Shown here in pieces: positions 1 through 11,400 of a stretch of 64,000 nucleotides of DNA. The notes under the pieces are model-generated. The model worked only from the letters and a program-made list of their open reading frames with translations. It did not search any database and was not told the DNA's origin. Both the position numbers and the translations under genes were made by a program. The DNA is from Tricholoma matsutake (taxonomy: Eukaryota; Basidiomycota; Agaricomycetes; Agaricales; Tricholomataceae), in assembly GCA_026075535.2 (NCBI GenBank), contig AP026550.1, positions 4,898,001 through 4,962,000 of the forward strand. The letters are read 5' to 3'. The first letter of the stretch is position 1, and the number at the start of each line of letters is the position of its first letter.

Positions 1-1311
1 CCTTGGTGCATTCCGTACCACCCCAATAGGTGGTTTGGAGAGTATCGCAGGACTGCTGCCCATGCAGCTGTTACTGTGCAGACTAGTCGACAGAGGGGTG
101 TACAGAACCCCACTGTTGGCCCCATCCCACCCTCTAAGAGTGATCTTAGGGCCCAATCATGTTGGCACCACCCACCCTCATCTCATGAACTAGGCCTCTG
201 GGGAGGAAACATGCTCGACACACTAACACTACAAGGCCCATCTGTCGCCTTGGCTTCAGCTCTGGCCCTCGTACCGGGTGATGAATTCAACCCCTTTGGG
301 GAAGAAAACACACCTGGAAACAGAGTGAAGGACCTCTTCCCCACTCGCTTCTCCTCTCATCAAGGAGGATGAAGTGAGGAGTGCATACAGGAGTGACCTT
401 GACAAAGCTTGGGCTGCTGCCCAGGTGGAGGATGACACTCTCGTCGTTGCAGTGGATGCCTCAGTGCCCACCGATGCCAAGTTCCAAGCTGTTGCTTGTG
501 CTCTAGTCTTTGGACTGGGAGAACAGGTGGACCACATTGTCTCTGCTTCTGGGAGGAGAACCCCCCCAGAAGTCGAACTATTCGCTCTCCAACTGGGCGT
601 CTCTGCTGCCTGCAGTAAGGGATGCAAAAAGCTGGTTATATTCTCAGACTCTACTATGGACATCGAGTCCCTCATAGATCCAAAACCATGCTCTGGGCAG
701 ATATTTGCCCTGGACACTTGTCGCTCACTTCATCCCTGGCTAGCCAGGGACGAGGGAAGGAATGTCACATTCTGGCATGTCCCCTCCAAGTTTGAGTGGA
801 ATGTGCACAAGAAAGCTCATGATGTTGCTACATCCACCAGGATCTCCATGGGCAGACACCCACGGACGTCTCTAGATTACCTTAAAACCAAGTCGCAAAG
901 GCAGTTTGCAAGGATTGGCACACCCGATTCTCAGAACTGGCGTATTGTGGATGACATTTCCTCCAACTCAATGGGGTGGGAGGGAAGCCTGCCCTACCCT
1001 TGACTCACAAAGGTGGGCCTTGGCTGAAAGTCATGGGAACCAGCACCACTGGCACCTCCCGTGCAACTCGTATGATCACTGGCCACACTCCCATAGGGGA
1101 GTACCGTCATTGCCTCTCCCTTGACGGGGAGTACCAATGTTGGTGCCTTGGCCCCGAGATACAAACTCGAGACCATATATTATGCGTCTGCCCTGCAGTA
1201 GATTGCACCAAAACTCGTGCAAGCCCAGACTCCATCGAAGGTTTCCATGAATTCTTGGACATTAACCCTGCACTAGAGTCGTTCACCCCACTTGCATGGG
1301 ACCCAGGATAG
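1..1311 (+). pseudogene. LINE-A pol remnant: RT C-terminus, RNase H and zinc finger
   Basis: Decayed C-terminal pol region. The longest open stretch (374-1003) carries the RNase H domain: VAVDASVPTDAKFQAVAC with the first catalytic Asp, PEVELFALQ with the Glu, and IFSDST with the second Asp, followed by a KKAHDVA segment that fits the last acidic motif. A Cys/His finger starting CWCLGPE and ending HILCVCP follows at about 1137-1194 in another frame. At least two frameshifts separate RT end, RNase H and finger (near 365 and 890), and a stop lies near 185, so it cannot make a working enzyme. Identity rests on these motifs and on alignment by eye with LINE-C. Confidence 0.85.
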
Positions 1312-1871
1312 GTTGTGCACACAGGGCATATGACCCTCGTCTGGTCCTGGCTAGTGCGATTGGTATGTCTGGCGGCAGCTGTAGATAGCGGCTGATGAGT
1401 CCATTAACCCTCATAAAGGGGGCCTGCCCATGTTCAGGAGTGACTGTCAGGGCAGGGGGACACAACACCAGGTACTGGTTCAGGGAGGCACCTGAGCACT
1501 TCCAGATCTGCTGTCGGTTGTGCATTATGGTTTGGCGTCATTTGGCATCATCACTGGCTATGCCCTCCTTTCCGAGCTGAGAGGCTCACGTCGGGGTGGC
1601 AGTTTCCCCTAAATCTTGCACACATACCCATAGAGTCTTGGGGAACACAACATCATCAAGTCTGGGTTGTTGGTATGCCACCACTGGTGAGTCCATTTAC
1701 TCGATAAAGGGGGCCCCCTTAGTGGTCATCGCAGCTATCCTGGTGGTTGGTGAGAAGATCAGCAGGAGGAGGACTTGGGCTAGGCATAGTGTACTTCATT
1801 TGTATGTCTCTGCCGCAGACTGTGTTTGGGCGCCGCATTATAAATTTTTGACCCAAAAAAAAAAAAAAAAA
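1..1871 (+). mobile_element. LINE-A, 3' part of an RNase H-bearing non-LTR retrotransposon
   Basis: This is the 3' portion of a LINE whose 5' part lies before the window. It closely matches the 3' regions of LINE-B and LINE-C along its whole length: end of reverse transcriptase, RNase H, Cys/His finger, a 3' UTR of about 530 bp, then the tail TTATAAATTTTTGACCC and a poly(A) run at 1855-1871. The flank after the poly(A) is coding-like sequence of an unknown gene, so the LINE landed in that gene. The 5' target duplication is outside the window. Confidence 0.9.
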
Positions 1872-3015
1872 CTGCAGAGGAAAAGGCAGTGCTTGAGGGT
1901 GAGCAGGAGAAAATGGAGGGGGAATGTTATCCAGAGAAAATCAAGCAATGTAAGTTAACCCATTGCTGTTGCCATTGCCGCTGCCAATGATGTTATTGAT
2001 GTTTTGCAGTCGAGCAGAGAAGAACCTGGTTAAGCGTGGGGAGGAGACTGCATGACAACAGTGGCTAGAAATGGGGGTGCTATCTGTGACATTCACTGCC
2101 TACACTGCACCTGATGGTTTGATGGTTGTTGATGCATGAGTGAAGATCTTCCGCTGCCATTGCCAATCCCACTCCCGATCACAGTCATGAAGATGTTTCA
2201 TCATTGATGGCCACCCCTGCACAATCCTTCATAGACACATATAATAATGAGATCACAGAGCTCAAGCACCACTTCATGGGCTATATCAAGGCTTTATGTG
2301 CATCAGACGTTGCTTCAAGGTCAACAGCACATGGTGACTCAATGCAAATCTGACTTGAGATGACTAGTGATGGGTTCCCAATCCTACCCACACCATGGAA
2401 AGGCTCACTGTACAAGAAAAAAGAGCTGGAGGAATGGTTTAAGTTGTATGTTGGGCAGCATTACAGTATGATCACTTCCTTTTCAATGAGTTGTTACTTA
2501 TCTGCATGCAGAACTAGCAAACAATGGTCGTACTCGCCATGTCCCATTCACAGCAATTGCTGAGCACACATCGACATTCATCAATCCAGAATATCTCCCA
2601 GCCAGGTTCAAATGGACAGACCCATGGAACATGCAAAAGAGTGTCATAGAAGACTTCTTCAACCACATTCTGCAGTGGCAAATGGCACAGGGCCCTGAGA
2701 GGGCATTCAGGTTCAAAAGAATCAAGCTACACAATGGTAGTGTCTCTCCTGCGCAATATCCTAATGATTTGAATAGCCCTACACCTTCTTGATGGATGTG
2801 CAAACACACTGGCTGATGTAATGCAGATGCCGCTGGCATGCCCAATGTAGACTCCCCCACTGCCGCTACCACTGCTGTGCCCAGTGCAGACAACTCAGTG
2901 GCCCATGCTGACTCAGTTGCTCCTGCACCCACACCTGCTCCCGTGCCCATGCCCGACCCCAAAGGCCAATCCCAAGGCTTAGGTGCATCTTCTCCCAACC
3001 CACATTCACAATCGA
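1872..3015 (+). pseudogene. Unknown multi-exon gene, 5' part, interrupted by LINE-A and LINE-B
   Basis: Coding-like exons run between the poly(A) of LINE-A and the target duplication of LINE-B. A clean intron lies at 1950-2009 (gtaagt...ttgcag, 60 bp) and another at 2466-2511 (gtatga...atgcag, 46 bp). After the second, the reading frame gives AELANNGRTRHVPFTA-like sequence, then INPEYLPARFKWTDPW and an FRFKRIKLHNG segment, ending in a Pro/Ala-rich stretch (2838-3015). I do not recognise a named domain; the layout resembles a repeated hypothetical family of agaricomycetes, from memory only. In-frame TGA codons at 2053-2055 and 2351-2353 sit where Arg (CGA) would read well. The frame resumes after LINE-B at 14835. 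Confidence 0.6.
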
Positions 3016-3029
3016 GAGTCATAAAAGCT
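3016..3029 (+). repeat. Target-site duplication of LINE-B, left copy
   Basis: GAGTCATAAAAGCT occurs here and again at 14821-14834, directly after the poly(A) of LINE-B. The 14 bp match defines the ends of that insertion, and shows that LINE-B is 5'-truncated, starting inside its ORF1. Confidence 0.9.
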
Positions 3030-3122
3030 CCTGTCCTCACACAGCCAGGTGTATCAACTGCCAGAAGAACCATGCATTTGATGACCATCGGTGCAATTTC
3101 TGGCGACATCGCTTTGACCATG

Positions 3123-3819
3123 TGTTAAGAACTGATCCTAGAGGCTGCTTCAGAATCCAACCGGACACTGCGGGTGATGATAGCAGAAGATTGTGGGGTC
3201 GATGTGGATTCTGCAGAAGGGGAAACAGAAAGGACTTGGCTTCAGCTTGTAAGAAGCTGCATTCTTCCCTTGTCTGGTGTCCTAATTTCAAGTCAAAGGT
3301 TTAGAGGTAGGAGTGGGAAAGTGCGGGTAAAAGCGGGGAGGAGTACGGAGGGACTTAGGTTAAGTTCAGATGGGACTAGAACTTCAGAGGGTGACTAGAG
3401 GTTGAGTCGAATGGAGTTCAGACTCTTAGAGGACAGGGGTTGGAGTAGAAGGAGGTTTTAGATTGGCAGGATAAAGTCGAGTCTATGTCGATATACAAAC
3501 TGAGGAATACAAGGTGAAACTAGCTAAACTTAAATACTAGAGTCTGGAATAAAAGCGGGATGGGAACGGGAACTGCGGCAGTGTCTCGACTGCATAGATA
3601 AATTACCTAGTGGAGGCCACACAGGAATCCATAGTCGAATTTGCAAAACTAGATGGCAGCCTTGGGAAGGCAGCTGTGGATACTGTACAAGGCAGCCTGG
3701 TGCACAGCAGTGTGGGCAGTGCAAGGTGGCCGGGAATGAAATCGGAAGGTGTAGACAAAAGTCGGGTTCGAGGTGCGGAAAAGGATCGGACGGGTGCAGG
3801 CAAGGAACAGTTCTTGACA
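3123..3819 (-). mobile_element. Solo LTR of family LTR1 (gypsy-type)
   Basis: A 697 bp unit that starts TGTTAAGAAC and ends GTTCTTGACA, so its ends are inverted TG...CA. It is flanked by the 5 bp duplication CCATG (3118-3122 and 3820-3824). It is the reverse complement of the LTR at 28421-29126, which is followed by a gypsy gag gene, giving family and strand. There is no internal region, so it formed by LTR-LTR recombination. It lies in the ORF1-endonuclease junction of LINE-B. Confidence 0.93.
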
Positions 3820-3919
3820 CCATGACTGGATCAAAGCTTGCTATGACAAGGTGAGTGTGAGATGCAATTCTTGTTTGCCTCATGCTTACCTTCCCGCAGG
3901 ACGAGGTGGCCGAACATAA

Positions 3920-5059
3920 ATGAGGGACAGACTTAGATCTACTCCTCAGCCATGTATATTTAGTCAGAATGTTAACCGTAATTGGGGGTACATGGACTTG
4001 TTACTGGCAGATTTTGTAGACAATTATGACCTGCTTTTCATTCAAGAGACTCCCTGGAGACTCATAAGACATCCCCCTTCTGCCCACAACAGAGAAGGGG
4101 AAGAAGTTGTCGGTGCACCGATGAGCCCTAACTGGGGTACCTTAGTGCAACCATCAGGGATTGACTCCCCCCCGCGCATTGCCGTCTACTTTGCAAACAG
4201 CATCGCTAATCTAAGACTGGGTCTCCACTGAGATCTGATCGATGATTGTGACATCCTCTTGTTCTCACAGGGAATTGGGGAAGATGTCATTCTCCTGGCT
4301 AACATCTATTCTGACAGCCAACACTTGGCCATCACACTCCTTTATGAAAGTGTCATGACAATTCCACACCTGCACTTCATGTGTGGTGACTTTAATGTCA
4401 GACACGCCTCTTGGGATTCCTATGGGCCTGAGCACTCTATCCATGCTGACCACTTAGTGGAAACGGCATTGGCCTTAGGCCTGGCAAGGCCCATCCCCAC
4501 TGAGGATGGACCCACACACTTTCCTCTGCAACAAGGCCTTCACCCCATGGTGATTGACCTCATGTTTGTACCTACGGATCTTAGATTTGTATTGTACTGG
4601 GAAGTAGTACCAGAAGCCAGGGGGACGTCTGACCATGCTCCCCTGACACTGACACTACCTGGCCTGGGATCTTTGGTCCCGGTAACCAAGTGGTCCATCA
4701 AGAAAGGTTCTGAGGAAGAAGCATCATACCTTGATGCTGTTTCCTCTGCTTTAAATCCGTGGCTGGACTGGCATGGAGATACATCAGCAGAAATCGATGA
4801 TGTTGGTTCGGCGATATCAATGATTTTAAACAAGGCATGGGAAGACCACGCCAAGGAATCTCACCTAGGCAAGTCGTCCAAAGGATGGTGGACAGACGAA
4901 TGCAGCAGTGCTCTAGACATGTACAGAGCTTCCCAAGATGGGGAGGACTGGACGCATTACAGGAAAGTCATGCAACACGCAAAGCGTGACTTCTTCGATG
5001 ACCATATCCAAGAAGTGGCTACGATGAATAGGCAACTCTGGGACCTCATGTCCTGGACT
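3920..5059 (+). pseudogene. LINE-B apurinic/apyrimidinic-type endonuclease, split
   Basis: N-terminal endonuclease of the LINE, which nicks target DNA. Visible motifs in order: SQNVNRNW near the start, LLFIQETPW with the catalytic Glu, CGDFNVRHASWD (the Asp-Asn pair of these nucleases), and SDHAPLTLTLPG with the catalytic His. An in-frame TGA (4229-4231) breaks the chain about 100 codons in. The coding sequence stops at 5059 where LINE-C is inserted and resumes at 11546 with RQCN-like sequence. The copy in LINE-C gives the same protein without the first stop. Confidence 0.88.
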
Positions 5060-5568
5060 TTTTTTTTTTTTTTTGGTCAAAAATTTATAATGTGGCACCC
5101 GAACGCAGTCTGCGGCAGAGACATACAAACAAATTACTCTACACCATGCCTGAGTCCTCCTCCTGCTGATATTCACACCAACCACCTGGATAGCTGCGAT
5201 GACCATTAAGGGGGCCCCCTTTATTGAGTAAACGGACTTGCCAGTGGTGGCGTACCGACAACCCGGACTTGATGACAAGTCCTCCAAGACTCTACAGGTA
5301 TGTGTGCAAGATTTAGGGGAGACTGCCGCCCCGACGTGAGCCTCTCAGCTTGGAAAGGAAAGTGTAGTTGAAATTGTTTTTCATAACACATGACTGAAAT
5401 TTAGATGCTGCCAAAGTGTGCTATCACACTTTGGCGGGCGCCTAAATGGATCTGAAAGTGCTCAGGCGCCTCCCTGACCTGGTACCTGGTGTTGTGTCCC
5501 CCCACCCTGACAGTCGCTCCTGAACACGGGCAGGCCCTCTTTATGAGGGTTAATGGACTCATCAGCCG

Positions 5569-8214
5569 CTATCTACAGCCGCCACCAGACATACTAATCA
5601 CACTAGCCAGGACCAGACGAGGGTCATACACCCTGCGTGCACAACCTATCCTGGGTCCCACGCAAGTGAGGTGAATGACCCTAATGCAGGGTTTGTGTCC
5701 AAGGCCTTTGACAGAGTTGGGGCTTGCATGAGTTTCTGTACGATCTACTGCAGGGCAGATGCATAATATATGGTCTCGAGTTTGTATCTCGGGGCCAAGG
5801 CACCAACATTGGTAATCCCTGTTGAGGGAGAGGCGATGACGATACTCCCCTATGGGGGCATGGCCAGTGATCATACGAGTTGCACGGGAAGTGCCAGTGG
5901 TGCTGGTTCCCATGACTTTCAGCCAGGGCCCACCTTTGTGGGTCGAGGGTAGAACAGGTTTTCCTCCCACTCCTTTGAGTAGGAGGAAGTGCCTTCCACG
6001 ATATGCCAGTTCTGAGAACCGTGTGTGCCAATCCTTGCAAACCACTTTCTCAACCTGGTTTTTAAGGTAATCTAGGAACATCTGAGGGTGTCTGCCCACG
6101 GAGATCTTGGTAGATGTAGCAACATCATGAGCCTTCTTGTGCATGTTCCACTCGAATTTGGAGGGGACATGCCAGAATGTGATGTTTCTTCCCTCGTCCC
6201 CGGGAAGTGAACAACAAGTGTCCAGAGCAAAGATCTGCCCAGAGCATGGTTTTGGATCTATGAGGGACTCGATGCCCGTGGTAGAGTCCAAGAAAATAAC
6301 CAACTTTTTGCATCCCTTGCTGCAAGCAGCAGAGACGCCCAGTTGGAGAGCAAATAATTCAACTTCTGGGGGGGTTCTCCTCCCGGAAGCTGAGACTATA
6401 CGGTCAACCTGTTCTCCCAGTCCAAAGACTAGAGTGCAAGCGACAGCTTGAAACTTAGCATCGGTGGGCACAGATGCATCCACTGCAACGATGAGAGTGT
6501 TTTCCTCCACCTGGGCACTCCTATACGATCTTCTTCCTTCATCCTCCTTGGAGGTGAGGCGGTGAGAGCAGAAGCAAGTGGGGAATAGATCCTTCACTCT
6601 GTTTCCAGGCATGTTTTCTTCCCCAAAGGGGTCGAATTCATCACCTGGTACAAGGGCCAGAGCTGCAGCCGAAGCGCCAGATGGGCCCTGTAGGGTTAGT
6701 GTGTTGAGCATGTTCCCTCCCCAGAGTCCTAGCTCATGAGGGTGGGCAGTGCCAATGTGATTAGGCCCTAAGATAGCTCTTAGGGGGTGAGATGGGGCCA
6801 ATAGTGGGGTTCTGAATACCCCTCTGTCGACTAATCGACGCAGTAACAGCTGCATAGGCAGCAGTCCTGCGAGACTCTTGAGGCCCCCAATGGGGGTGGT
6901 CTGGAATGCACCGAGGATCCAGCATGCAGCAATGGACTGCACCTGGGCCAGCATTTTGATGACACCTTTGATGCGTGCACCTTTGAAGTGCCATAGTCTC
7001 AGTCCATATGTCATTATGGGAACGACACACGAGCAGTAGAGAAGGTATTTCTGCATGGGATTTAACCCTCTCACAGAATTGCCGAGCATTCCCATTGCCC
7101 TCACCATGGTGATGGCTTTGGTGGAATAGAATTGTGTGTGCTTCTTAAAGGAGAGTTTGTGATCGAAGAAAAATCCAAGGTACCTCCAGGTAACCTTGGG
7201 TTTGAGAGGGGAGTTGCCCATGTAGGGAGCAAACCCTAGGTCTATCAGTAGAGGAGTGAAGCTCCTCAACCTTGAGAAATGAAATATCTCTGACTTGTTG
7301 TGTTCCAGGACAAGTCTGAGGGATGTGAAGGCCTGGAAAATCCAGCTGTATGCTTCTTTGAGAAGGGGGAGATTATCCTCCAGCCATGCAGAGCAGGCGA
7401 TGAGAGTGCCATCATCCACATAAGACATGAGATCAATGTTTTTGCCGATGTCACTTCTCCTAAAGGGCTTCATGATGGGTGTTAGGTATAACACTGATAG
7501 GACTGGGGACAAGGCAGATCCTTGGCCCACCCCCACATCAGCTGCAAAGGAGCCAGACGAGAAGGTGTTCCACTTGTAGGTTGTTTTATGACCCACAAGG
7601 TAAGAGCGGAAGAAATTCACTACCTGCGCAGGGAATCCCAACTGGGAGATGATTTCCAGCAGAACCTGGTGGATTAGTGAGGGAAAGAACTGAGCGATGT
7701 CAAAGGCAACAACACTTGTTTTGAGGCCCTGAGCCCATCCCGCCCTTACAAGATGGGCGAGGTAGATTCCTGCATCCTCAGTGGAACACTGGGCGACTCC
7801 TCCGAACTGATTTTGCTCAAAGGCTTCATAGGCCACACCATCGAATTGAAGCTGTCTGGACAGCATCTTCTTGACCAGTTTGCCCAGAGTATTCAGGAGC
7901 ACAATTGGCCTGAATGACTTTAGTGTCAAATAATTGGGTTTCCCAGGTTTCGGGATGATAACCGACAGGGATTCCTTGAAGTGAGTTGGCCAATAGCCAA
8001 CAGTGATGCACGCCTCAGCGATGCGAGTGATGAGACCTGCAACCTTGGGATTGCTACACCAGTGTTTTAGGTGTGACCATGTAACATGATCAGGACCTGA
8101 AGTGGACTGGGAAGAGCACACATTGAGTGCTTCTTTCATTTCTGTAACAGAGAATGGGATCCAGGCCCTTTCAGGCACTGGGTCGAGTTCGTTTAAGATA
8201 CTCAGATCAACTAC
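5569..8214 (-). CDS. LINE-C reverse transcriptase - RNase H - zinc finger protein
   Basis: Copies element RNA into DNA at the nicked target. An open frame of about 870 codons follows directly, in frame, on a TGA that ends the endonuclease gene. RT motifs in order: IPKPGKPNYLTLKSFRPI, AFDIAQFFPSL (motif A Asp), GVGQGSALSPVLSVLY (motif B) and SYVDDGTLIACS (catalytic YVDD). RNase H follows with VAVDASVPTDAK, PEVELFALQ and FLDSTTGIESL. A CWCLGPE...HILCICP finger sits near the C-terminus. No good ATG opens it; reading probably continues from the upstream frame by readthrough or reinitiation, or the TGA is a lesion. RT core looks intact. It ends in a 3' UTR of about 500 bp. Confidence 0.9.
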   Translation of the reverse strand, partial: VVDLSILNELDPVPERAWIPFSVTEMKEALNVCSSQSTSGPDHVTWSHLKHWCSNPKVAGLITRIAEACITVGYWPTHFKESLSVIIPKPGKPNYLTLKSFRPIVLLNTLGKLVKKMLSRQLQFDGVAYEAFEQNQFGGVAQCSTEDAGIYLAHLVRAGWAQGLKTSVVAFDIAQFFPSLIHQVLLEIISQLGFPAQVVNFFRSYLVGHKTTYKWNTFSSGSFAADVGVGQGSALSPVLSVLYLTPIMKPFRRSDIGKNIDLMSYVDDGTLIACSAWLEDNLPLLKEAYSWIFQAFTSLRLVLEHNKSEIFHFSRLRSFTPLLIDLGFAPYMGNSPLKPKVTWRYLGFFFDHKLSFKKHTQFYSTKAITMVRAMGMLGNSVRGLNPMQKYLLYCSCVVPIMTYGLRLWHFKGARIKGVIKMLAQVQSIAACWILGAFQTTPIGGLKSLAGLLPMQLLLRRLVDRGVFRTPLLAPSHPLRAILGPNHIGTAHPHELGLWGGNMLNTLTLQGPSGASAAALALVPGDEFDPFGEENMPGNRVKDLFPTCFCSHRLTSKEDEGRRSYRSAQVEENTLIVAVDASVPTDAKFQAVACTLVFGLGEQVDRIVSASGRRTPPEVELFALQLGVSAACSKGCKKLVIFLDSTTGIESLIDPKPCSGQIFALDTCCSLPGDEGRNITFWHVPSKFEWNMHKKAHDVATSTKISVGRHPQMFLDYLKNQVEKVVCKDWHTRFSELAYRGRHFLLLKGVGGKPVLPSTHKGGPWLKVMGTSTTGTSRATRMITGHAPIGEYRHRLSLNRDYQCWCLGPEIQTRDHILCICPAVDRTETHASPNSVKGLGHKPCIRVIHLTCVGPRIGCARRVYDPRLVLASVISMSGGGCR

Positions 8215-9468
8215 TCAATCTGAGGCAGCATTGTAGGACCTGTTGAGGGCAGCCCACAAGGAATCAAGATCATTACAGGGTTCTCCCCGATAGGAGATTG
8301 CCTCGTACGATGGGAGGTTGCATTGACGAGTCCAGGACATGCGGTCCCAGGGTCGCCTATTCATTGTAGCCACTTCTTGGATACGGTTGTCGAAGAAGTC
8401 ACACTTTGCATGTCGCATGACTTTCCTGTAGTGCGTCCAGTCCTCCCCATCCCGGGAAGCTCTGTAAGCATCTAGAGCACCTCTGCATTCATCTGTCCAC
8501 CATCCTTTGGACGACTTGCCAAGGCAAGATTCCTTGGCATGGTTATCCCATGCCTTATTTAAAATCGCTGATATCGCTGAGATGACATCATCGATTTCTG
8601 CCGATGTGTTTCTGTGCCAGTCAAGCCATGGATTTAAAGCAGAGGAGACAGCATCAAGGTATGATGCTTCCTCCTTGGAACCTTTCTTCATCAATGACTT
8701 GGTTACCAGGACCAGAGACCCTGGGCCAGGCAATGTCAGAGTCAGGGGGGCATGGTCAGACATCCCCCTGGCTTCCGGTACAATATCGCAGTACAGTACA
8801 AATCTAAGATCTGTAGGCACAAACATTAGGTCGATCACCATTGGGTGAAAGCCCTGTTGCGGGGGAAAGTGTGTGGGTCCATCCACAGTGGGGATGGCCC
8901 TAGTCAGGCCCAAGGCCATTGCCGTTTCCACCAAGTGGTCGGCATGGATTGAGTGTTCAGGTCCCTGGGGATCCCAGGAGGCATGTCTCATGTTAAAATT
9001 GCCATACATGAAGTGTAATTGGGGGATTGTCATGACACTCTCATACAGGAGCATGATGGCCAAGTGTTGGCTGTCAGAGTAGACGTTAGCGAGTAGTATG
9101 ACATCTTCTCCTACTCCCAGTGAGAACAACAGAATGTCATGATCGTCGATCAGATCTTGGCAAAGACCCAGTCTTAAATTAGCGATGCTGTTCGCAAAGT
9201 AGACAGTGACATGTGGAGGGGAGTCAATCCCCGATGGGCACACTAAGGTCCCCCAATTGGGGCTCATTGGTGCACCGACAACTTCTTCCCCTTCCCTGTT
9301 GTGGGCAGAGGGGGCATGTCTTATAAGTCTCCAGGGAGGCTCTTGAATGAACAGCAAATCATAGTCATCTACAAAATCCACCAGTAATGAGTCCATGTAA
9401 CCCCAGTTCCTGTTTACATTTTGACTAAATATGCATAATTGTGGGGTAGCTCTAAGTCTGTCCCTCAT
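8215..9468 (-). CDS. LINE-C endonuclease (APE-type), catalytic motif altered
   Basis: 417 codons from ATG at 9468 to TGA at 8215-8217. Motifs: SQNVNRNW, LLFIQEPPW with catalytic Glu, a GNFN motif where the family has GDFN (LINE-B keeps GDFN), and SDHAPLTLTLPG with the catalytic His. The C-terminal half (KGWWTDECRGALDAYRAS) is the linker to RT found in such LINEs. The Asp-to-Asn change should cripple target nicking if it is real. The start is the first Met after a G+C-rich segment shared with LINE-B. Confidence 0.88.
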   Translation of the reverse strand: MRDRLRATPQLCIFSQNVNRNWGYMDSLLVDFVDDYDLLFIQEPPWRLIRHAPSAHNREGEEVVGAPMSPNWGTLVCPSGIDSPPHVTVYFANSIANLRLGLCQDLIDDHDILLFSLGVGEDVILLANVYSDSQHLAIMLLYESVMTIPQLHFMYGNFNMRHASWDPQGPEHSIHADHLVETAMALGLTRAIPTVDGPTHFPPQQGFHPMVIDLMFVPTDLRFVLYCDIVPEARGMSDHAPLTLTLPGPGSLVLVTKSLMKKGSKEEASYLDAVSSALNPWLDWHRNTSAEIDDVISAISAILNKAWDNHAKESCLGKSSKGWWTDECRGALDAYRASRDGEDWTHYRKVMRHAKCDFFDNRIQEVATMNRRPWDRMSWTRQCNLPSYEAISYRGEPCNDLDSLWAALNRSYNAASD

Positions 9469-9576
9469 TTATGTTCGGCCACCGCGTCCTGTGGGATGGT
9501 AAGCAGGAGGGGAACGAGAGTTTCGTCTTGCACTCACCTCGTCATAGCGAGCTTTGATCCATTCACAGTCAAAGCG

Positions 9577-11400
9577 GTGTCACCAAAAGTTGCACCGACA
9601 ATTGTCAGATGTGTGGTTCTTCTGGCAGTTTATACATCTGGCTGGGTGAGGACAGGCCACTCCCTCAGGGGTGGCTGGAACAGGAGGGTTTGCCTTTGCA
9701 TTTCCCTTGCAGCATCCCGCCAGTGCACGATGGTGCTCTTTGTGGTGTGGTCCTGCACAGACCAGGCATTTGGTCTGTGGGGCTCTGCATGCTGGGGTAG
9801 GATAACCCCATTTCCAGCATCGTTGGCAGAGTGGGACCCCGGGGTTCACCCTGGCTGCCCAAACATATGCAATGTATCGTCCAAATTGGATGCCACGCCT
9901 GATAAGAGCCTTGGCTCATGCACCACTGACCAAGTCAGCAATGTTAAGATACATGGTGCATGTATCCGACATTTTCAAATTGTGTACTACCCATGGGGGG
10001 ACTTGAAGAACTGTGAGGTCTGAGATGCCAGACTTTCCCAGGTGTGCGATGACAACATCAGGCATAATGGCTTTGTCATTGGTGATAAATGGTACATTGA
10101 CCAACTTTAGGTACAATGTAGACATGGGTAACACCGCATCTACTTGCAGCGCAAAGGGGAAGGCCTTGTGGGCCGCCTCCTTGAAGCAACAAAGGTCCTC
10201 TTCCAAGGCCACAGCATCCATAGCTACCAAGATATTCCTGGCATGCATAGAAGTGGACTGGGCCACTAGCTTAGAGTGGTGCAGTCTGAGGGTGATCCTG
10301 ACCTGGTCCAGGAAGTTGGCTGGGTTTGCTCCTTCCTCAAGGGGGGGGCGAATGTGAACTAGGACCTGTCTTCTCGATGGTCCATGGACAGTAGGTGAAG
10401 GCTTTGCAGCCTTGGGTCTGGATGGGCCAACGTGCTGCTGAATGTCAGCCAGATTGTCGGTAGGTAGTTCAGGGAAGGCTTTAGTCGCACAAGGCCATCC
10501 ATGGAAGTGTTAGGTGCTCACCCCCCAGGGAAGCGAGCAACCTGAGCAAAGGTTGCCTTGCCCAAAGGCCTAGTGGACCAGTTCATGGGAGGGGGAGGGC
10601 CCCTGCCTCATGACAATGATGTATCCCCTGCAGGGGGTTTAGGGAGAGGTTGAGCCCCTTTCGGGCCTCGGGTCCTTGCAGATTTGTGAGGGGGGGGGGG
10701 GGGCATTGCCCATCCCATCCCTCCAGATAGTCTGTCCTTGGGACGTCATTGGGGTCATTGGTGACAGTTCCCGACCTTGGTCATTTCCCCCCACCAGCCA
10801 TCCTGTCTAGTGCCCTCCAGAGCGTAGTGCCTCCTGAGTTGAGATCAAGGCCAGCTGCAGCTGCTGCTTCCAGCACTGCACCTAACCATTCTGCTATGTT
10901 CTGCCATTCCTCAGCAGTGGGTTGTCTGGAACCAGTCCTGTTCAGGACAATTCGGATTCCATCAGCATACTCCCCCAAGTCTTTTGTGAAGGTCTGAGGC
11001 CCAGCCCAGTCATCGCTTGCCATCTCTGTGTCTTGAATGACAGGGGGGGGGGGGGGTAGGATGTCGCCACTTCATCAGCCCACTGTGAAGCAGGTGTAGA
11101 AGGGGTGGTAGGAGGTGCAGGGGATGCAGTGGCATCCCTGGACGATAGTGCAGGCACACTGAATTGTTGTGTCCATGGAGTGACGATTCCCGCCCCATAG
11201 GGGGAGGGGGTTGGAGAGCCTCTTTGGGTCTGATGAGGGCCCACAGAGGGTGCTATCTGCAAGGATCTGCAGCCCCCAGTGGGCCGCAGTGAGTCAATTG
11301 GATTGTCGCCAGAAGTTCTGGGTGTACTGGATCTGGAGGGTCTCCCCTCATCCATCACTGCATCCGATCTCCTCCCTTTTTGGATGAAACTGTCTGCCAT
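9577..11400 (-). pseudogene. LINE-C ORF1 (gag-like, zinc knuckles), frameshifted
   Basis: Nucleic-acid-binding ORF1 protein of the LINE. From ATG at 11400 the frame gives a Ser/Pro-rich N-terminus, then a helical segment (EEWQNIAEWLGAVLE) at about 10870-10920. A central domain (QVDAVLPMSTLYLKLVNVP) lies at 9916-10266. The C-terminus has zinc knuckles: CQRCWKWGYPTPAC, a CLVC...H...C unit and CINCQKNHTSDNC. Frames are broken at homopolymers, notably the G run at 11042-11056 and the run at 10691-10704, and by a TGA near 9916. The break points suggest slippage, or assembly error in homopolymers, as well as decay. Confidence 0.8.
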
